Positions 41,156 through 49,317 of a stretch of DNA of 64,000 bases are shown in pieces (the first letter of the stretch is position 1; every line of letters starts with the position of its first letter). The stretch is from Nocardioides cavernae (lineage in GTDB: Bacteria; Actinomycetota; Actinomycetes; Propionibacteriales; Nocardioidaceae): assembly GCF_013410035.1 (NCBI RefSeq), contig NZ_JACCBW010000005.1, positions 1-64,000 on the forward strand. The letters run 5' to 3'. The notes beneath the pieces are model-generated. The model saw only the letters and a list, made by a program, of their open reading frames with translations. It was not told the origin of the DNA and made no database searches. Both the position numbers and the translations under genes were made by a program.

Positions 41156-42187
41156 GTGAGTGCCCAGGCCCCGTCCGCCGTCATCCTGATCCGCGCGACC
41201 AGCTTCGTCCCCAACCCGGCCACCGCGGCGGACAACGCGTTCCAGTCCGACGCCCCGGAGGGGCAGTCCGACCACACCACCGCGGAGAAGGCGCTGCAGG
41301 AGATGGACCGCCTCGCCGCGGCCCTCCGCGACGCCGGCGTGCGGGTCCACGTCTTCGACGACGACGACCACACGCGACCCGACAGCGTGTTCCCCAACAA
41401 CTGGGTCTCCACCCACGCGGGCGGCACCGTCGCCGTCTACCCGATGTACGCCTCGAACCGCCGCCACGAGCGCCGCCACGACGTGCTGGAGATGCTCAAG
41501 TCGGAGTACCGCGTCCAGGCGATCGTGGACTACTCCGGTCTCGAGCCCGACGGCATCTTCCTCGAGGGCACCGGCGCGATGGTGCTCGACCACGTCTCGC
41601 GGGTGGCGTACACCGCGCGCAGCCACCGCGCCGACGTCGCCGTGCTGGAGCGCTTCTGCACCGACTTCAACTACGAGCCGATGGCCTTCGACGCGGTCGA
41701 CTCCGACGGCGTCCCGGTCTACCACACCAACGTGATCGCCTGCATCGGCACCGACGTCGCGATGATCGCGCTCGAGATGATCCCCGACGAGGCCCGACGC
41801 GAGCAGGTGCGCGAGCGCCTCGCGGTGACCGGGCGCACCATCGTCGAGCTCACCGAGGAGCAGATCCGCGAGTTCGCGGGGAACGCGGTCGAGCTCTGCG
41901 GGCGTACGCCGGAGGGCAGGCGCCGCTACGTCATGGCGATGTCGGCGCGTGCGAGGCGCTCGCTGCGCCCCGAGCAGGTCGCGGCGATCGAGGAGTCCTG
42001 CGAGATCGTCGCGGTCGAGATCCCGACGATCGAGCTGGCGGGCGGCTCGGTGCGGTGCATGATCGCGGGCGTCCACCTCGACCACCGGCCCGAGGAGCTC
42101 CCGGAGCCGGGGGAGAACGTCGTCGCGATCAACGAGGACAACCCGATCACCCCCGACGGCCGCTTCGTGGCGAAGGACTACGTCTGA
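41156..42187 (+). CDS. ctlX: Citrulline hydrolase-type amidinotransferase CtlX
   Basis: A 343-aa member of the guanidino-group-modifying superfamily, closest to CtlX, which hydrolyses citrulline's ureido group or a related amidine. The catalytic set is visible: acidic residue in PDSVFPNNW and FLEGTGAMVLD, His in PVYHTNVIACIG and Cys in GGSVRCMIAGVH close to the C-terminus. GTG at 41156 is preferred because of the TACATT box; an ATG six codons upstream falls inside the promoter. No arginine or citrulline catabolic neighbours are in the window. Confidence 0.85.
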   Translation: MSAQAPSAVILIRATSFVPNPATAADNAFQSDAPEGQSDHTTAEKALQEMDRLAAALRDAGVRVHVFDDDDHTRPDSVFPNNWVSTHAGGTVAVYPMYASNRRHERRHDVLEMLKSEYRVQAIVDYSGLEPDGIFLEGTGAMVLDHVSRVAYTARSHRADVAVLERFCTDFNYEPMAFDAVDSDGVPVYHTNVIACIGTDVAMIALEMIPDEARREQVRERLAVTGRTIVELTEEQIREFAGNAVELCGRTPEGRRRYVMAMSARARRSLRPEQVAAIEESCEIVAVEIPTIELAGGSVRCMIAGVHLDHRPEELPEPGENVVAINEDNPITPDGRFVAKDYV

Positions 42188-42209
42188 CGCGCTGATCGTC
42201 CGGTCGGGT

Positions 42210-42225
42210 GCGGCCCTCAGGCCGC
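42210..42225. terminator. Short hairpin at convergent gene ends
   Basis: GCGGCC, loop CTCA, GGCCGC forms a compact 6-bp stem. The mntH stop codon lies in the loop region and the ctlX stop is 23 bp away, so it can serve both genes. Confidence 0.4.
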
Positions 42226-43509
42226 CAGCTGCCAGAGCAGCACGGCGTTGAGCGCGATGATCGCCGCCGCCACGACGACGCCGGCGGCCGTGGTGACGGG
42301 CCGGTTCACCAGCGAGCCCATCACGTCCTTGCGCGCGGTGAACCACACGAGCGGCACGAGCGCGAACGGGATGCCGAACGAGAGCACGACCTGGGAGCCG
42401 ACGAGCGCCGCCGTCGGGTCGACGCCGACCGCCAGGACCGCCAGCGCGGGCAGCAGGGTGACGAGTCGACGCGCGGCGACGGGGATCCGGCGGCGGATGA
42501 AGCCCTCCATGATGACCTGGCCCGACAGCGTGCCGACGCTGCTCGAGGCGAAGCCGGAGGCCAGCAGTCCCAGGGCGAAGAGCAGGGCGGCTCCCGTGCC
42601 GAGGGAGTCGCCGAGCCCGGCGTGCGCGCCCTCGATGGTGTCGATGCCCTTCCCGGAGAGCGCCGAGGCCGCGACGAGCAGGAGCGAGAGGTTCATCAGG
42701 CCCGCGACGGTCATCGCGACGACCACGTCGACGCGCTGGCTGCGCATGACGGTGACCCGCTGCTGCTCGGTGCGGGCGTGGAGCCGTTCGCTGGTGAGGG
42801 CGCTGTGCAGGTAGATCGCGTGCGGCATGACGGTCGCGCCGAGCATGCCGGCCGCGAGCATCACGCTGTCCATGCCGGCGAAGCGGGGGAGCGTGCCGTC
42901 GAGGACGGCCACCGCGTCCACGCCGCTGATGGCGACGTCGTACACGAACCCGACGAGGATCACGCCGAGGAGGCCGAGGATGACGGTCTCGAAGTGGCGG
43001 TGGCCGCGACCCTTGAGGCCGAGCACCACGAACGACACGACCGCAGTGATGACCCCGCCGGCCAGGAGCGGGAGGTCGAAGAGGAGCTTGAGCGCCAGCG
43101 CGCCGCCGACGATCTCGGCCAGGTCGGTCGCGATGGCGACCAACTCGGCCTGGCCCCAGAGGCCGTTGGCGACCCGGCGCGGGAGGTGCTCACGGCACAG
43201 CGCCGGCAGGCTCAGGCCGGTGGCGACGCCCGCCTTGGCCGAGAGGTACTGGATGAGCATCGCCATGATGTTGCTGACGACGACGACCCACACGAGCAGG
43301 TAGCCGTAGGCCGACCCGGCGGAGATGTTGGTGGCGAAGTTGCCGGGGTCGACGTAGGCCACCGCGGTGACGAAGGCAGGGCCGAGCAGCGGCCACATCC
43401 GGCCGAGCCGGCCCCGGAGCCCGCCTGGTGGTGCCGGCCGGTCGAGCAGGGCGGCGGAGGCCGTCGTACGCCGTGGGGGCGGGGCTGCGAAGCGCCTGGT
43501 CTGGAACAC
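42217..43509 (-). CDS. mntH: NRAMP-family divalent metal transporter
   Basis: A 430-aa membrane protein with about 11 helices, a proton-coupled importer of Mn2+ and Fe2+. The metal-binding motif DPGNFATNI is in the first helix (near residue 42) and MPHAIYLHS, with the Met ligand, in the sixth. An N-terminal Arg-rich tail of about 30 residues precedes the first helix. GTG at 43509 comes one base after the tatC stop, so expression is tied to the Tat genes. No MntR-type operator is evident between them. Confidence 0.9.
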   Translation of the reverse strand: MFQTRRFAAPPPRRTTASAALLDRPAPPGGLRGRLGRMWPLLGPAFVTAVAYVDPGNFATNISAGSAYGYLLVWVVVVSNIMAMLIQYLSAKAGVATGLSLPALCREHLPRRVANGLWGQAELVAIATDLAEIVGGALALKLLFDLPLLAGGVITAVVSFVVLGLKGRGHRHFETVILGLLGVILVGFVYDVAISGVDAVAVLDGTLPRFAGMDSVMLAAGMLGATVMPHAIYLHSALTSERLHARTEQQRVTVMRSQRVDVVVAMTVAGLMNLSLLLVAASALSGKGIDTIEGAHAGLGDSLGTGAALLFALGLLASGFASSSVGTLSGQVIMEGFIRRRIPVAARRLVTLLPALAVLAVGVDPTAALVGSQVVLSFGIPFALVPLVWFTARKDVMGSLVNRPVTTAAGVVVAAAIIALNAVLLWQLAA

Positions 43510-43510
43510 G

Positions 43511-44341
43511 TCAGTCCTCGGTCCACGGGGCGACCTGGGCGAGTGCCCGGCTCGCCCGGCGCCGGTCGACGACCCGGCAGACGACCTCGGCGAGGACAAA
43601 CAGGGCCATCATCGGGACGGCCAGCATCAGCATCGAGAACGGGTCGGTCGACGGGGTGGCGACGGCTGCGAACACCACCGCGGACATCAGGATGATCGAG
43701 CGGTGCCGGCCGAGCTGGGCGCCCGTCACGACACCGGCCAGGTTGAGCAGCACGAGGAAGAACGGGATCTCGACGGCGAGACCGAAGACCAGGAGCATCC
43801 GGCTGAAGAAGGAGAAGTAGTCGCCGAACTCCACGAGGTTCTCCATGCCGGCCGGGGTGAACCCGATCAGCACGCCGAGGCCCTTGGGGAGCACGTAGTA
43901 GCCCAGCGCCACTCCGGCGATGAAGAGCGGCCCGGCGATCGCGGCGAAGACCTTCGACCAGCGCTTCTCCCGTGCCAGCAGGCCGGGGACCACGAACGAC
44001 CACGCCTGCCAGAGCCAGTACGGGCTGGCCGCCACGAGGGCGGCGGTGCCGCAGAGCTTCAGGTTGAGCATGAGCGGACCCGTCGCGCCGGCGACGTACG
44101 CCGTGCTGACGGTGTCCGCCCCGATCAGCTGCTGTGCCTCGTTGTAGGGACCGAGGACGAGGGACAGCAGCTGGTCGTAGAAGGGGAGCGCGACGACGAA
44201 CGCCGCCACCAGGACGAGCGCACAGCGGATGAGCCGGGCCCGCGCCTCGCGCAGGTGGTCGGCGAGCGACATGCTGCCGGGCGTGGAGCCGGGTCGGCTG
44301 GGAGCGACCCGCAGCACGTTGACGGCGGTGGCGATCGACAT
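43511..44341 (-). CDS. tatC: Twin-arginine translocase subunit TatC
   Basis: A 276-aa six-helix membrane protein, the signal-recognition core of the Tat translocon. Conserved parts are SLADHLREARARLI at the start of the fold (usual MxxHLxELRxR), PFYDQLLSLVLGP, SPYWLWQAWSFVVPGLL with the conserved Trp/Pro run, FFSRMLLVFGLAVEIPFF and AVVFAAVATPSTDPFSM. ATG at 44341, preceded by GGGAG, adds about 23 residues before the core; an internal ATG at 44272 is an alternative. It lies 13 bp after tatA and 1 bp before mntH. Confidence 0.93.
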   Translation of the reverse strand: MSIATAVNVLRVAPSRPGSTPGSMSLADHLREARARLIRCALVLVAAFVVALPFYDQLLSLVLGPYNEAQQLIGADTVSTAYVAGATGPLMLNLKLCGTAALVAASPYWLWQAWSFVVPGLLAREKRWSKVFAAIAGPLFIAGVALGYYVLPKGLGVLIGFTPAGMENLVEFGDYFSFFSRMLLVFGLAVEIPFFLVLLNLAGVVTGAQLGRHRSIILMSAVVFAAVATPSTDPFSMLMLAVPMMALFVLAEVVCRVVDRRRASRALAQVAPWTED

Positions 44342-44354
44342 CGGCCGGCTCCCG

Positions 44355-44672
44355 TCAGCCGCGGTGGACGTCGTGCTCGCGCGGCGTCTCGACGACGATC
44401 GGCTCGGACACGGGCGCGGGGACCGCTCGTCCGGTCCCGGCCGCCGCGTCGGTCCGGACCTGGGCGTCGGTCGCGGCCTTGGTCCCGTCCTTGTCGTCGC
44501 CGTCGATGAGGCCCTTCGTCTCGGCCTTGAAGATCTTCAGCGCCTGCCCGGAGCCGCGGGCGAGCTCGGGGAGCTTGGAGGCCCCGAAGAGCAGGACCAG
44601 GACGGCCAGGATGATGAGCAGCTCCATGCCGCCCAGTCCGCCGACGAGCAGGGGGGTGATGGGGGACGTCAT
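44355..44672 (-). CDS. tatA: Twin-arginine translocase subunit TatA
   Basis: A 105-aa protein with one N-terminal helix (MELLIILAVLVLLFGASKLP), the conserved FG and KLPELARGSGQALKIFK amphipathic helix, and a polar, acidic C-terminal tail. It forms the variable pore of the Tat system, which exports folded proteins. Its ATG at 44672 overlaps the tatB stop by 4 bp (ATGA). About 15 residues precede the membrane helix, longer than usual. Confidence 0.9.
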   Translation of the reverse strand: MTSPITPLLVGGLGGMELLIILAVLVLLFGASKLPELARGSGQALKIFKAETKGLIDGDDKDGTKAATDAQVRTDAAAGTGRAVPAPVSEPIVVETPREHDVHRG

Positions 44673-45010
44673 GCTGTCTTCCTCTCGGGTGATGCTGCAG
44701 TGGTGGTGCGGGGGGTGGTGCGGGGGGTGGTGTCGTCGTCCTCGTCGCGCTCGTCCTCGTCGCGCTCGGCGAGGATCTCCTGGACCTGGCGCCGCACCAT
44801 CTCGCGCGGGTCGAGGTCGCGGAGCTCGAGGTCGGCGTAGTCGTCGCCGAGGGACGTACGGAGGTCGTCGCGCACGGAGTCACCCATGCGCCTGGCGGCC
44901 TTGATGCCCTGGGCCAGCTGCCTGGCCAGGCCGGGGAGCTTGTCCGGGCCCATGAGCACGACGCCGAAGAAGGCGATGACGGCGAGCTCGGGGAGTCCGA
45001 TTCCGAACAT
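44669..45010 (-). CDS. tatB: Twin-arginine translocase subunit TatB
   Basis: A 113-aa protein with the N-terminal helix FGIGLPELAVIAFFGVVLMG and GPDKLPGLARQLAQGIKAAR, then an amphipathic stretch with RDLDPREMVRRQVQEIL and a tail of Asp/Glu and Thr/Pro repeats. The start MFGIGLPEL and the GPDKLP motif favour TatB over TatA. ATG at 45010 follows AGGAGAGATCC. It is the first of tatB-tatA-tatC, an unusual order with tatB before tatA, and lies 80 bp after a 56-aa gene. Confidence 0.87.
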   Translation of the reverse strand: MFGIGLPELAVIAFFGVVLMGPDKLPGLARQLAQGIKAARRMGDSVRDDLRTSLGDDYADLELRDLDPREMVRRQVQEILAERDEDERDEDDDTTPRTTPRTTTAASPERKTA

Positions 45011-45090
45011 GGATCTCTCCTCTCGAAGGAGCGAGGTCGTGCTCCGGGGTGGCCCGGACGCCGCGGGGACGTCCGGACCACCAGGAGCGG

Positions 45091-45261
45091 TCAGGCCCGG
45101 TGCTGAGCGGTGTGCATCGCCCGGTCGACCTGGTGCGCCCAGTGGGCAGGCCGCAGGGCAGCGTGGTGTGCGGCCGGGTGGAGGGCCAGCCACGTCGCGC
45201 GGAGCAGCACGAGCGCGAGCAGGAGCATCCCGACGATCTCGATGGCGGGCACCGCGATCAC
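45091..45261 (-). CDS. 56-aa membrane peptide coupled to ferritin-like gene
   Basis: Read directly on the minus strand from GTG 45261 to TGA 45091. The 56 residues start VIAVPAIEIVGMLLLALVLL, a single membrane helix of about 20 residues, and continue with a His/Ala-rich tail containing HPAAHHAALRPAHWAHQ. The GTG overlaps the stop of the ferritin-like gene by 4 bp (GTGA), which is good evidence of translation. Seven histidines lie in the tail, so metal (iron or heme) binding is possible but unproven. No family recognised. Confidence 0.55.
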   Translation of the reverse strand: MIAVPAIEIVGMLLLALVLLRATWLALHPAAHHAALRPAHWAHQVDRAMHTAQHRA

Positions 45262-46178
45262 GCGCTCTTGTTGACGGCGCCGTTGACGCCGCGGGGGAAG
45301 AAGCCACCCTTGGTGACCGACTTGGGGTTGAGGTAGACGACGTTGAGCACCTGGCCGGGCGTACGGCTGTAGGCGATGCCGTTCTTGTCCGCGGGGACGA
45401 GGTTCGCCTTGCCGGCGGCCGAGCCGATGCCCTGGTCCCTGGTGCTCTTGCCGTCGAGGCTGTCGCGCGCCTTGGAGATGGCCTTGGCGGCGTCCTGCAG
45501 GCCCTTGGCGTAGAGCGAGGTCCGCACGATGCCGGCGTGGTAGGCCTCGACGGCCAGGATGCCGGCGGCGGCCTCGAGGTAGGTCTTGTTGCTGATGAGC
45601 GGCGCCGCGCCCTTGTAGGCCGTGACGCCCACGTCCTCGAAGATGTAGGCCGCGAGGAGGAAGTTGTCCTCGTTGGCGTACGGGTCGAAGGTCTGGCCGG
45701 GCTGGATCAGGCCGGCCGCGGTCGCCGCGGCGGTGAAGCTCTCCTGGATGTTGATCGCCGGTCGGGCGACCTTGGCCCCGCCGAGCGCCTTGCGCAGGAA
45801 GCTGACGTGGTCGAGCTCGTCGGTCGCGATCTCCTCGGCGTACTTCCGGATGGCCGGGGTGGCGAAGGAGACCTGGCGGCCGCCCTTCACGCCGCCCTTC
45901 TTGCCCTTGCCGGACGTCAGCTTGTCGTCGAGGCCCCGGCCGAAGGCGGCGTAGGAGTAGAACTCGGCCTCGAGGTACTCGAGGTTGAGCGCGAAGTTGA
46001 GGACCGCGCCGTCGCTGACACCTGCGGCCTGGGCGGGTGCGGTCGCGAGCCCGCCGAGGGCACCGGCGCCGACGACGCCCAGGCCGGCGACGCCGGCCGA
46101 CTTGAGGAAGAGGCGGCGGTCGGTCTCGTTCTCCGCGCTCCGGTTGATCATGTCTGTGACTACTGCCTTGCCGAACAT
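45258..46178 (-). CDS. Tat-exported ferritin-like protein
   Basis: A 306-aa protein with a twin-arginine signal (TDRRLFLKSAGVAGLGVVGA near residues 20-40, cut near AQA). The mature part is a ferritin-like four-helix bundle: LNLEYLEAEFYSYAAFG, EIATDELDHVSFLRKALG and AVEAYHAGIVR give the E, ExxH and E/ExxH ligands of a dinuclear metal site. The family is Ferritin_2-like; roles include catalase-like or iron handling outside the membrane. ATG at 46178 follows TGGAG; an ATG at 46151 would still keep the RR motif. It lies directly upstream of a membrane peptide and the Tat genes that would export it. Confidence 0.83.
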   Translation of the reverse strand: MFGKAVVTDMINRSAENETDRRLFLKSAGVAGLGVVGAGALGGLATAPAQAAGVSDGAVLNFALNLEYLEAEFYSYAAFGRGLDDKLTSGKGKKGGVKGGRQVSFATPAIRKYAEEIATDELDHVSFLRKALGGAKVARPAINIQESFTAAATAAGLIQPGQTFDPYANEDNFLLAAYIFEDVGVTAYKGAAPLISNKTYLEAAAGILAVEAYHAGIVRTSLYAKGLQDAAKAISKARDSLDGKSTRDQGIGSAAGKANLVPADKNGIAYSRTPGQVLNVVYLNPKSVTKGGFFPRGVNGAVNKSA

Positions 46179-46255
46179 GCGTACTCCATGTGGTGTCGCT
46201 GTGCGTTCAAGGTCGCCCAGGTGAGCGGCCCACCGGGGCTGAGGCCCGGCTGGTG

Positions 46256-46267
46256 TGACCTGGGTCA
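46256..46267. promoter_or_regulatory. Palindrome TGACCTGGGTCA
   Basis: TGACC and GGTCA flank TG in a 12-bp palindrome, 78 bp upstream of the ferritin-like gene and in the only promoter-sized gap (150 bp) before the ferritin/Tat/NRAMP genes. A dimeric repressor site is possible. Confidence 0.35.
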
Positions 46268-46328
46268 TTCGCCGTCGCGACCGCGCCAGATTGGTCCGGT
46301 CCGGACGTTCCACCCGCACGGGTGGGCC

Positions 46329-47105
46329 TCACGCCCGGCGTTCGGAGGCGTAGAAGCGGTAGAGCCAGTAGGCCGCGACCGCGCAGAGCAGGTGCCACAG
46401 GGCGTGCCCCTGCAGCAGCGAGTGCGGGTCGCACCAGCCGGCGTTGGAGAGCAGCCAGATGGCGAACGCGACGAGCATCGCGGTCAGCGCGACGACCCCG
46501 TGCCGGAAGCGGATCACGGTCTCGCCGCGCCGCCAGGCGAGGGTCTCGAGCCCGACGGCGGCGACGAGCAGGAGCCCGAAGGCGAGGTTGCCGGCATAGT
46601 GGACGACCGGCACCTGACCGCGCCACAGGCCGGCGAGCTCGCAGCCCGCGACGCACAGGAGGTACGCCCCGGCGAAGGCGGCCGGCCCGCGTCGCGCCCA
46701 GCGGGTCCACGCCCACGCTGCAGCGAACCCGGCGACGAGGTACATGCTCAGCATGTCGAGGTGGCCGCCCCACTCGCTCTGGGTGGCGTGCATCGCCGCC
46801 GAGGCCGGGCCCAGCAGCACGACCACGCAGGCGAGGAAGGTCGCCACCGGCCGGGAGAGGACCGCGCCCCGGGGAGCACCGCCCGCGTGGCGGGCCACGA
46901 GGAGCCCGGCCACGACGAAGCCGGCGTTGGACAGCGTGTTGGCGGGCTGGCGTACCCAGCCGTCGTGCGGCGCCTCGCAGAAGTCGGCACCGCGCCCGAC
47001 GTCGGGCCCGAGCCACCCCTGCCAGACAGCGAGCACCAGCGCCGCCACCGAGACGACGGCGACGGCGCTGGTGACGACGAGCGGGTGGGCCAGGGGTCGG
47101 GGCAC
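46329..47105 (-). CDS. Ceramidase-like (alkaline ceramidase fold) membrane protein
   Basis: A 258-aa membrane protein of the ceramidase / CREST hydrolase superfamily, with seven or eight helices. Conserved polar residues are FCEAPHDGWVRQPANTLSN near 42-60, SAAMHATQSEWGGHLDMLSM near 100-120 and WCDPHSLLQGHALWHLL near 225-240: Ser, Asp and three His form the zinc site in this superfamily. In eukaryotes the fold splits ceramide; the bacterial substrate is unknown. GTG at 47105 follows TACGAT by 6 bp, inside the 16-bp gap after phoX. Confidence 0.83.
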   Translation of the reverse strand: MPRPLAHPLVVTSAVAVVSVAALVLAVWQGWLGPDVGRGADFCEAPHDGWVRQPANTLSNAGFVVAGLLVARHAGGAPRGAVLSRPVATFLACVVVLLGPASAAMHATQSEWGGHLDMLSMYLVAGFAAAWAWTRWARRGPAAFAGAYLLCVAGCELAGLWRGQVPVVHYAGNLAFGLLLVAAVGLETLAWRRGETVIRFRHGVVALTAMLVAFAIWLLSNAGWCDPHSLLQGHALWHLLCAVAAYWLYRFYASERRA

Positions 47106-47111
47106 GCCCCG

Positions 47112-47117
47112 ATCGTA
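47112..47117 (-). promoter_or_regulatory. -10 box TACGAT (leaderless start)
   Basis: TACGAT ends 6 bp before the GTG of the ceramidase-like gene. It lies between the phoX stop (47122) and that start, so the -35 region is inside phoX. Confidence 0.55.
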
Positions 47118-47121
47118 GGGA

Positions 47122-49188
47122 TCAGCGCGTGCGCGTCACCTGGACGACCGTCGGCCGGGGGCCGGCGAACTGGCCCGCGCCGGGCGTACCACCGGCGGGC
47201 ACGTAGTCGGGGAAGCGTGACTGCGGGGCCGCCCACGAGCCGTCCTCACCGGGGTGCTGCACCGCGACGAACACCGATCCGTCCCGGTCGTGGATGACCG
47301 GGCCGCAGGTCTCGGCACCGGAGGGCACGGCGAGGAACTGCTGGACGCGTCCACGCTCGGGCCCCTCGACCGGCACCTTGAACAGCCCGTCGCTCACCCT
47401 GATCGCGCTCGGCTGGCCGTCCGTCGACACCCAGAGGTTGCCCTCGCTGTCGAAGGCGACGTTGTCGGGACAGGAGATGGGCGACACGGGTCCGGTCCAG
47501 CCCCCGAAGTAGGTGCCGGCGGAGGCGGCGTCGCCGCAGATGAGGAAGAGGTTCCAGGTGAACGCGTCCGTCGTGTGGTCGCCGTGACCGGGAACCAGCT
47601 CGACGACGTGACCGTCCTTGTTGGCCGCGCGCGGGTTGGGCTCGGTCGGGCCCTCCTTGCCGACCTTGCCGCGGTCGGTGTTGTTGGTGCACGCCACGTA
47701 GACGCGTCCGCTGCGCAGGCTCGGCTCCACGTCCTCGGGGCGGTCCATCTTGGTGGGCTGGACGACGTCGGCCGCGAGGCGGGTGTAGACCAGCACCTCC
47801 TCGACGGTGAAGCCGGGCACCATCGACCGGCCGCCTCGCGTGAGCGGGATCCACTCGCCCGTGCCGTCGCTGACGCCGTCCTCGAGGCCGTCACCGGTGA
47901 AGCGTGCGACCGACAGGTCGCCCTCGCTGAGCAGCGTGAGGTTGTGACGTCGGGCGCGGGGGCTGTTGCCGGGCTGCATGCGATCGCGCGAGACGAAGCG
48001 GTAGAGGTAGTCGAAGCGCTCGTCGTCGCCCATGTAGGCCACGACCCGGCCGTCGCGGTTGACGATGACGTTGGCGCCCTCGTGCTTGAAGCGTCCCATC
48101 GCCGTGTGCTTCACCGGGGTGGACGTCGGGTCGGTGGGGTCCACCTCGACGATCCAGCCGAAGCGGTTCGGCTCGTTGCGGAAGTCGGCCGTGGTGGCGT
48201 CCCACCGCGGGTCGACCGAACGCCAGTTGCGGGAGTCCTGGGTCGGCGAGAGGCCGTAGCGGGACTCCCTGGGGTCGGTGCCGGTGGCCCGGAAGTACTG
48301 GTTGAAGTTCTCCTCCCCGGACAGGACGGTGCCCCACGGCGTGGTGCCGCCGGCGCAGTTGTTCATCGTGCCGCGCACGGTGCGCCCGGTGGCGTCCGCC
48401 GCGGTCTTCAGCAGGTCCGAGCCGGCGGCCGGGCCGTCGACGGCGAACGGAGTGTCGAGGGTGATCCGGCGGTTCAGCGGCGCGCCCGGGACGTACGTCC
48501 ACCGCTCGCCGCGCCTGCGACGCCGCAGCTCGACCACGGACATGCCGTGTGCCGCCCACGCGGTCCGGATCACCGTGGCCGGGTCGGTCCCGGGAGGGAA
48601 CATGATGCCCTCGTTGGTGTACTCGTGGTTGCACACGAGCAGGGCCCGGGTCCCGTTCCGGCTGGTCTCGATGATGTCGAGGTAGTCGTTGTTGTAGCCG
48701 AACTGGCCGGCCTGCGCCTCGGGCGTCTGGCGGGCGCCGTCGAAGGCGGGCGCGCCGCGCAGGATCGGGTCGCCCCACCGCAGGATCGGGTCCCAGCGGT
48801 AGCCGACCGGCACGGTGACGTCGTCGACCGTGGTCGCGGCGGGAGCGATCGCAGTGAACGGCAGCGGGTGGCGGTGGCCGTGGCCGCCCCCGGGCTTGGG
48901 GCCGCCCGTGCCGGGCTTCGCCGCTGCGGGCAGAGCCGGGACGGCGGTCAGCGCCGCCGCGGCGACGCCGGTGCCGACGACCGAGCGCCGGCTCAGGACC
49001 TTCGTCGCGACGTCGCGGAAGTACGACGTCTCGCTGGTGTTCTGCGTGGGGTTGGGGACGGCCTGGAAGCAAGCGTCGCCGCACCGGAGGTGGCAGGTGA
49101 CCGCGCTGCGGTTGCCGTGGGTCTGGCCGGCCATCGGCAGGAGTGGGCGGGTGGGGGCGGATCCGGACGGGGCGGGGCGAGCTGGCAT
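47122..49188 (-). CDS. phoX: PhoX-family alkaline phosphatase
   Basis: A 688-aa extracellular phosphatase of the PhoX type (calcium and iron dependent). The N-terminus RPLLPMAGQTHGNRSAVTC leads to the twin-arginine motif SRRSVVGTGVAAAA near residue 66, so it is a Tat substrate. Signature parts include GYNNDYLDI, LVCNHEYTNEG, MNNCAGGTTPWGTVLSGEEN with the active-site Thr region, RFGWIVEVDP, MGRFKHEGA and MGDDERFDYLYRFVS. ATG at 49188 is chosen because family members have the RxLLPL segment before HxGNRS; an internal ATG at 49134 lacks it. A PHO-box-like repeat pair is 75 bp upstream. It releases phosphate from organic esters. Confidence 0.9.
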   Translation of the reverse strand: MPARPAPSGSAPTRPLLPMAGQTHGNRSAVTCHLRCGDACFQAVPNPTQNTSETSYFRDVATKVLSRRSVVGTGVAAAALTAVPALPAAAKPGTGGPKPGGGHGHRHPLPFTAIAPAATTVDDVTVPVGYRWDPILRWGDPILRGAPAFDGARQTPEAQAGQFGYNNDYLDIIETSRNGTRALLVCNHEYTNEGIMFPPGTDPATVIRTAWAAHGMSVVELRRRRRGERWTYVPGAPLNRRITLDTPFAVDGPAAGSDLLKTAADATGRTVRGTMNNCAGGTTPWGTVLSGEENFNQYFRATGTDPRESRYGLSPTQDSRNWRSVDPRWDATTADFRNEPNRFGWIVEVDPTDPTSTPVKHTAMGRFKHEGANVIVNRDGRVVAYMGDDERFDYLYRFVSRDRMQPGNSPRARRHNLTLLSEGDLSVARFTGDGLEDGVSDGTGEWIPLTRGGRSMVPGFTVEEVLVYTRLAADVVQPTKMDRPEDVEPSLRSGRVYVACTNNTDRGKVGKEGPTEPNPRAANKDGHVVELVPGHGDHTTDAFTWNLFLICGDAASAGTYFGGWTGPVSPISCPDNVAFDSEGNLWVSTDGQPSAIRVSDGLFKVPVEGPERGRVQQFLAVPSGAETCGPVIHDRDGSVFVAVQHPGEDGSWAAPQSRFPDYVPAGGTPGAGQFAGPRPTVVQVTRTR

Positions 49189-49262
49189 GGGGGGACGACT
49201 CCGAGGTCGGGGGACGTGCGGACGGCACGACCCTGCTGTCCCGGGTCGCCCCCCGAGGGGCC

Positions 49263-49284
49263 GGCAGGTGGACGTCAGGTGAAC
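49263..49284 (-). promoter_or_regulatory. PHO box (two 11-bp PhoP repeats)
   Basis: Minus strand: GTTCACCTGAC directly followed by GTCCACCTGCC, 75 bp upstream of phoX. This is two head-to-tail copies of the 11-bp unit with core GTTCACC described for PhoP in Streptomyces. It predicts induction of phoX on phosphate starvation; the phoPR genes are not in the window. Confidence 0.7.
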
Positions 49285-49317
49285 GTCGTCCGGCCCCTCG
49301 GCGAAGGCGCTGTCGGA

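Noticed and set aside
46260..46320. ECF sigma promoter (GGAAC -35) upstream of the ferritin-like gene
   Set aside because: GGAACGTCC occurs on the minus strand near 46310, but no convincing -10 partner at 16-18 bp could be set, so it is not listed as a feature.
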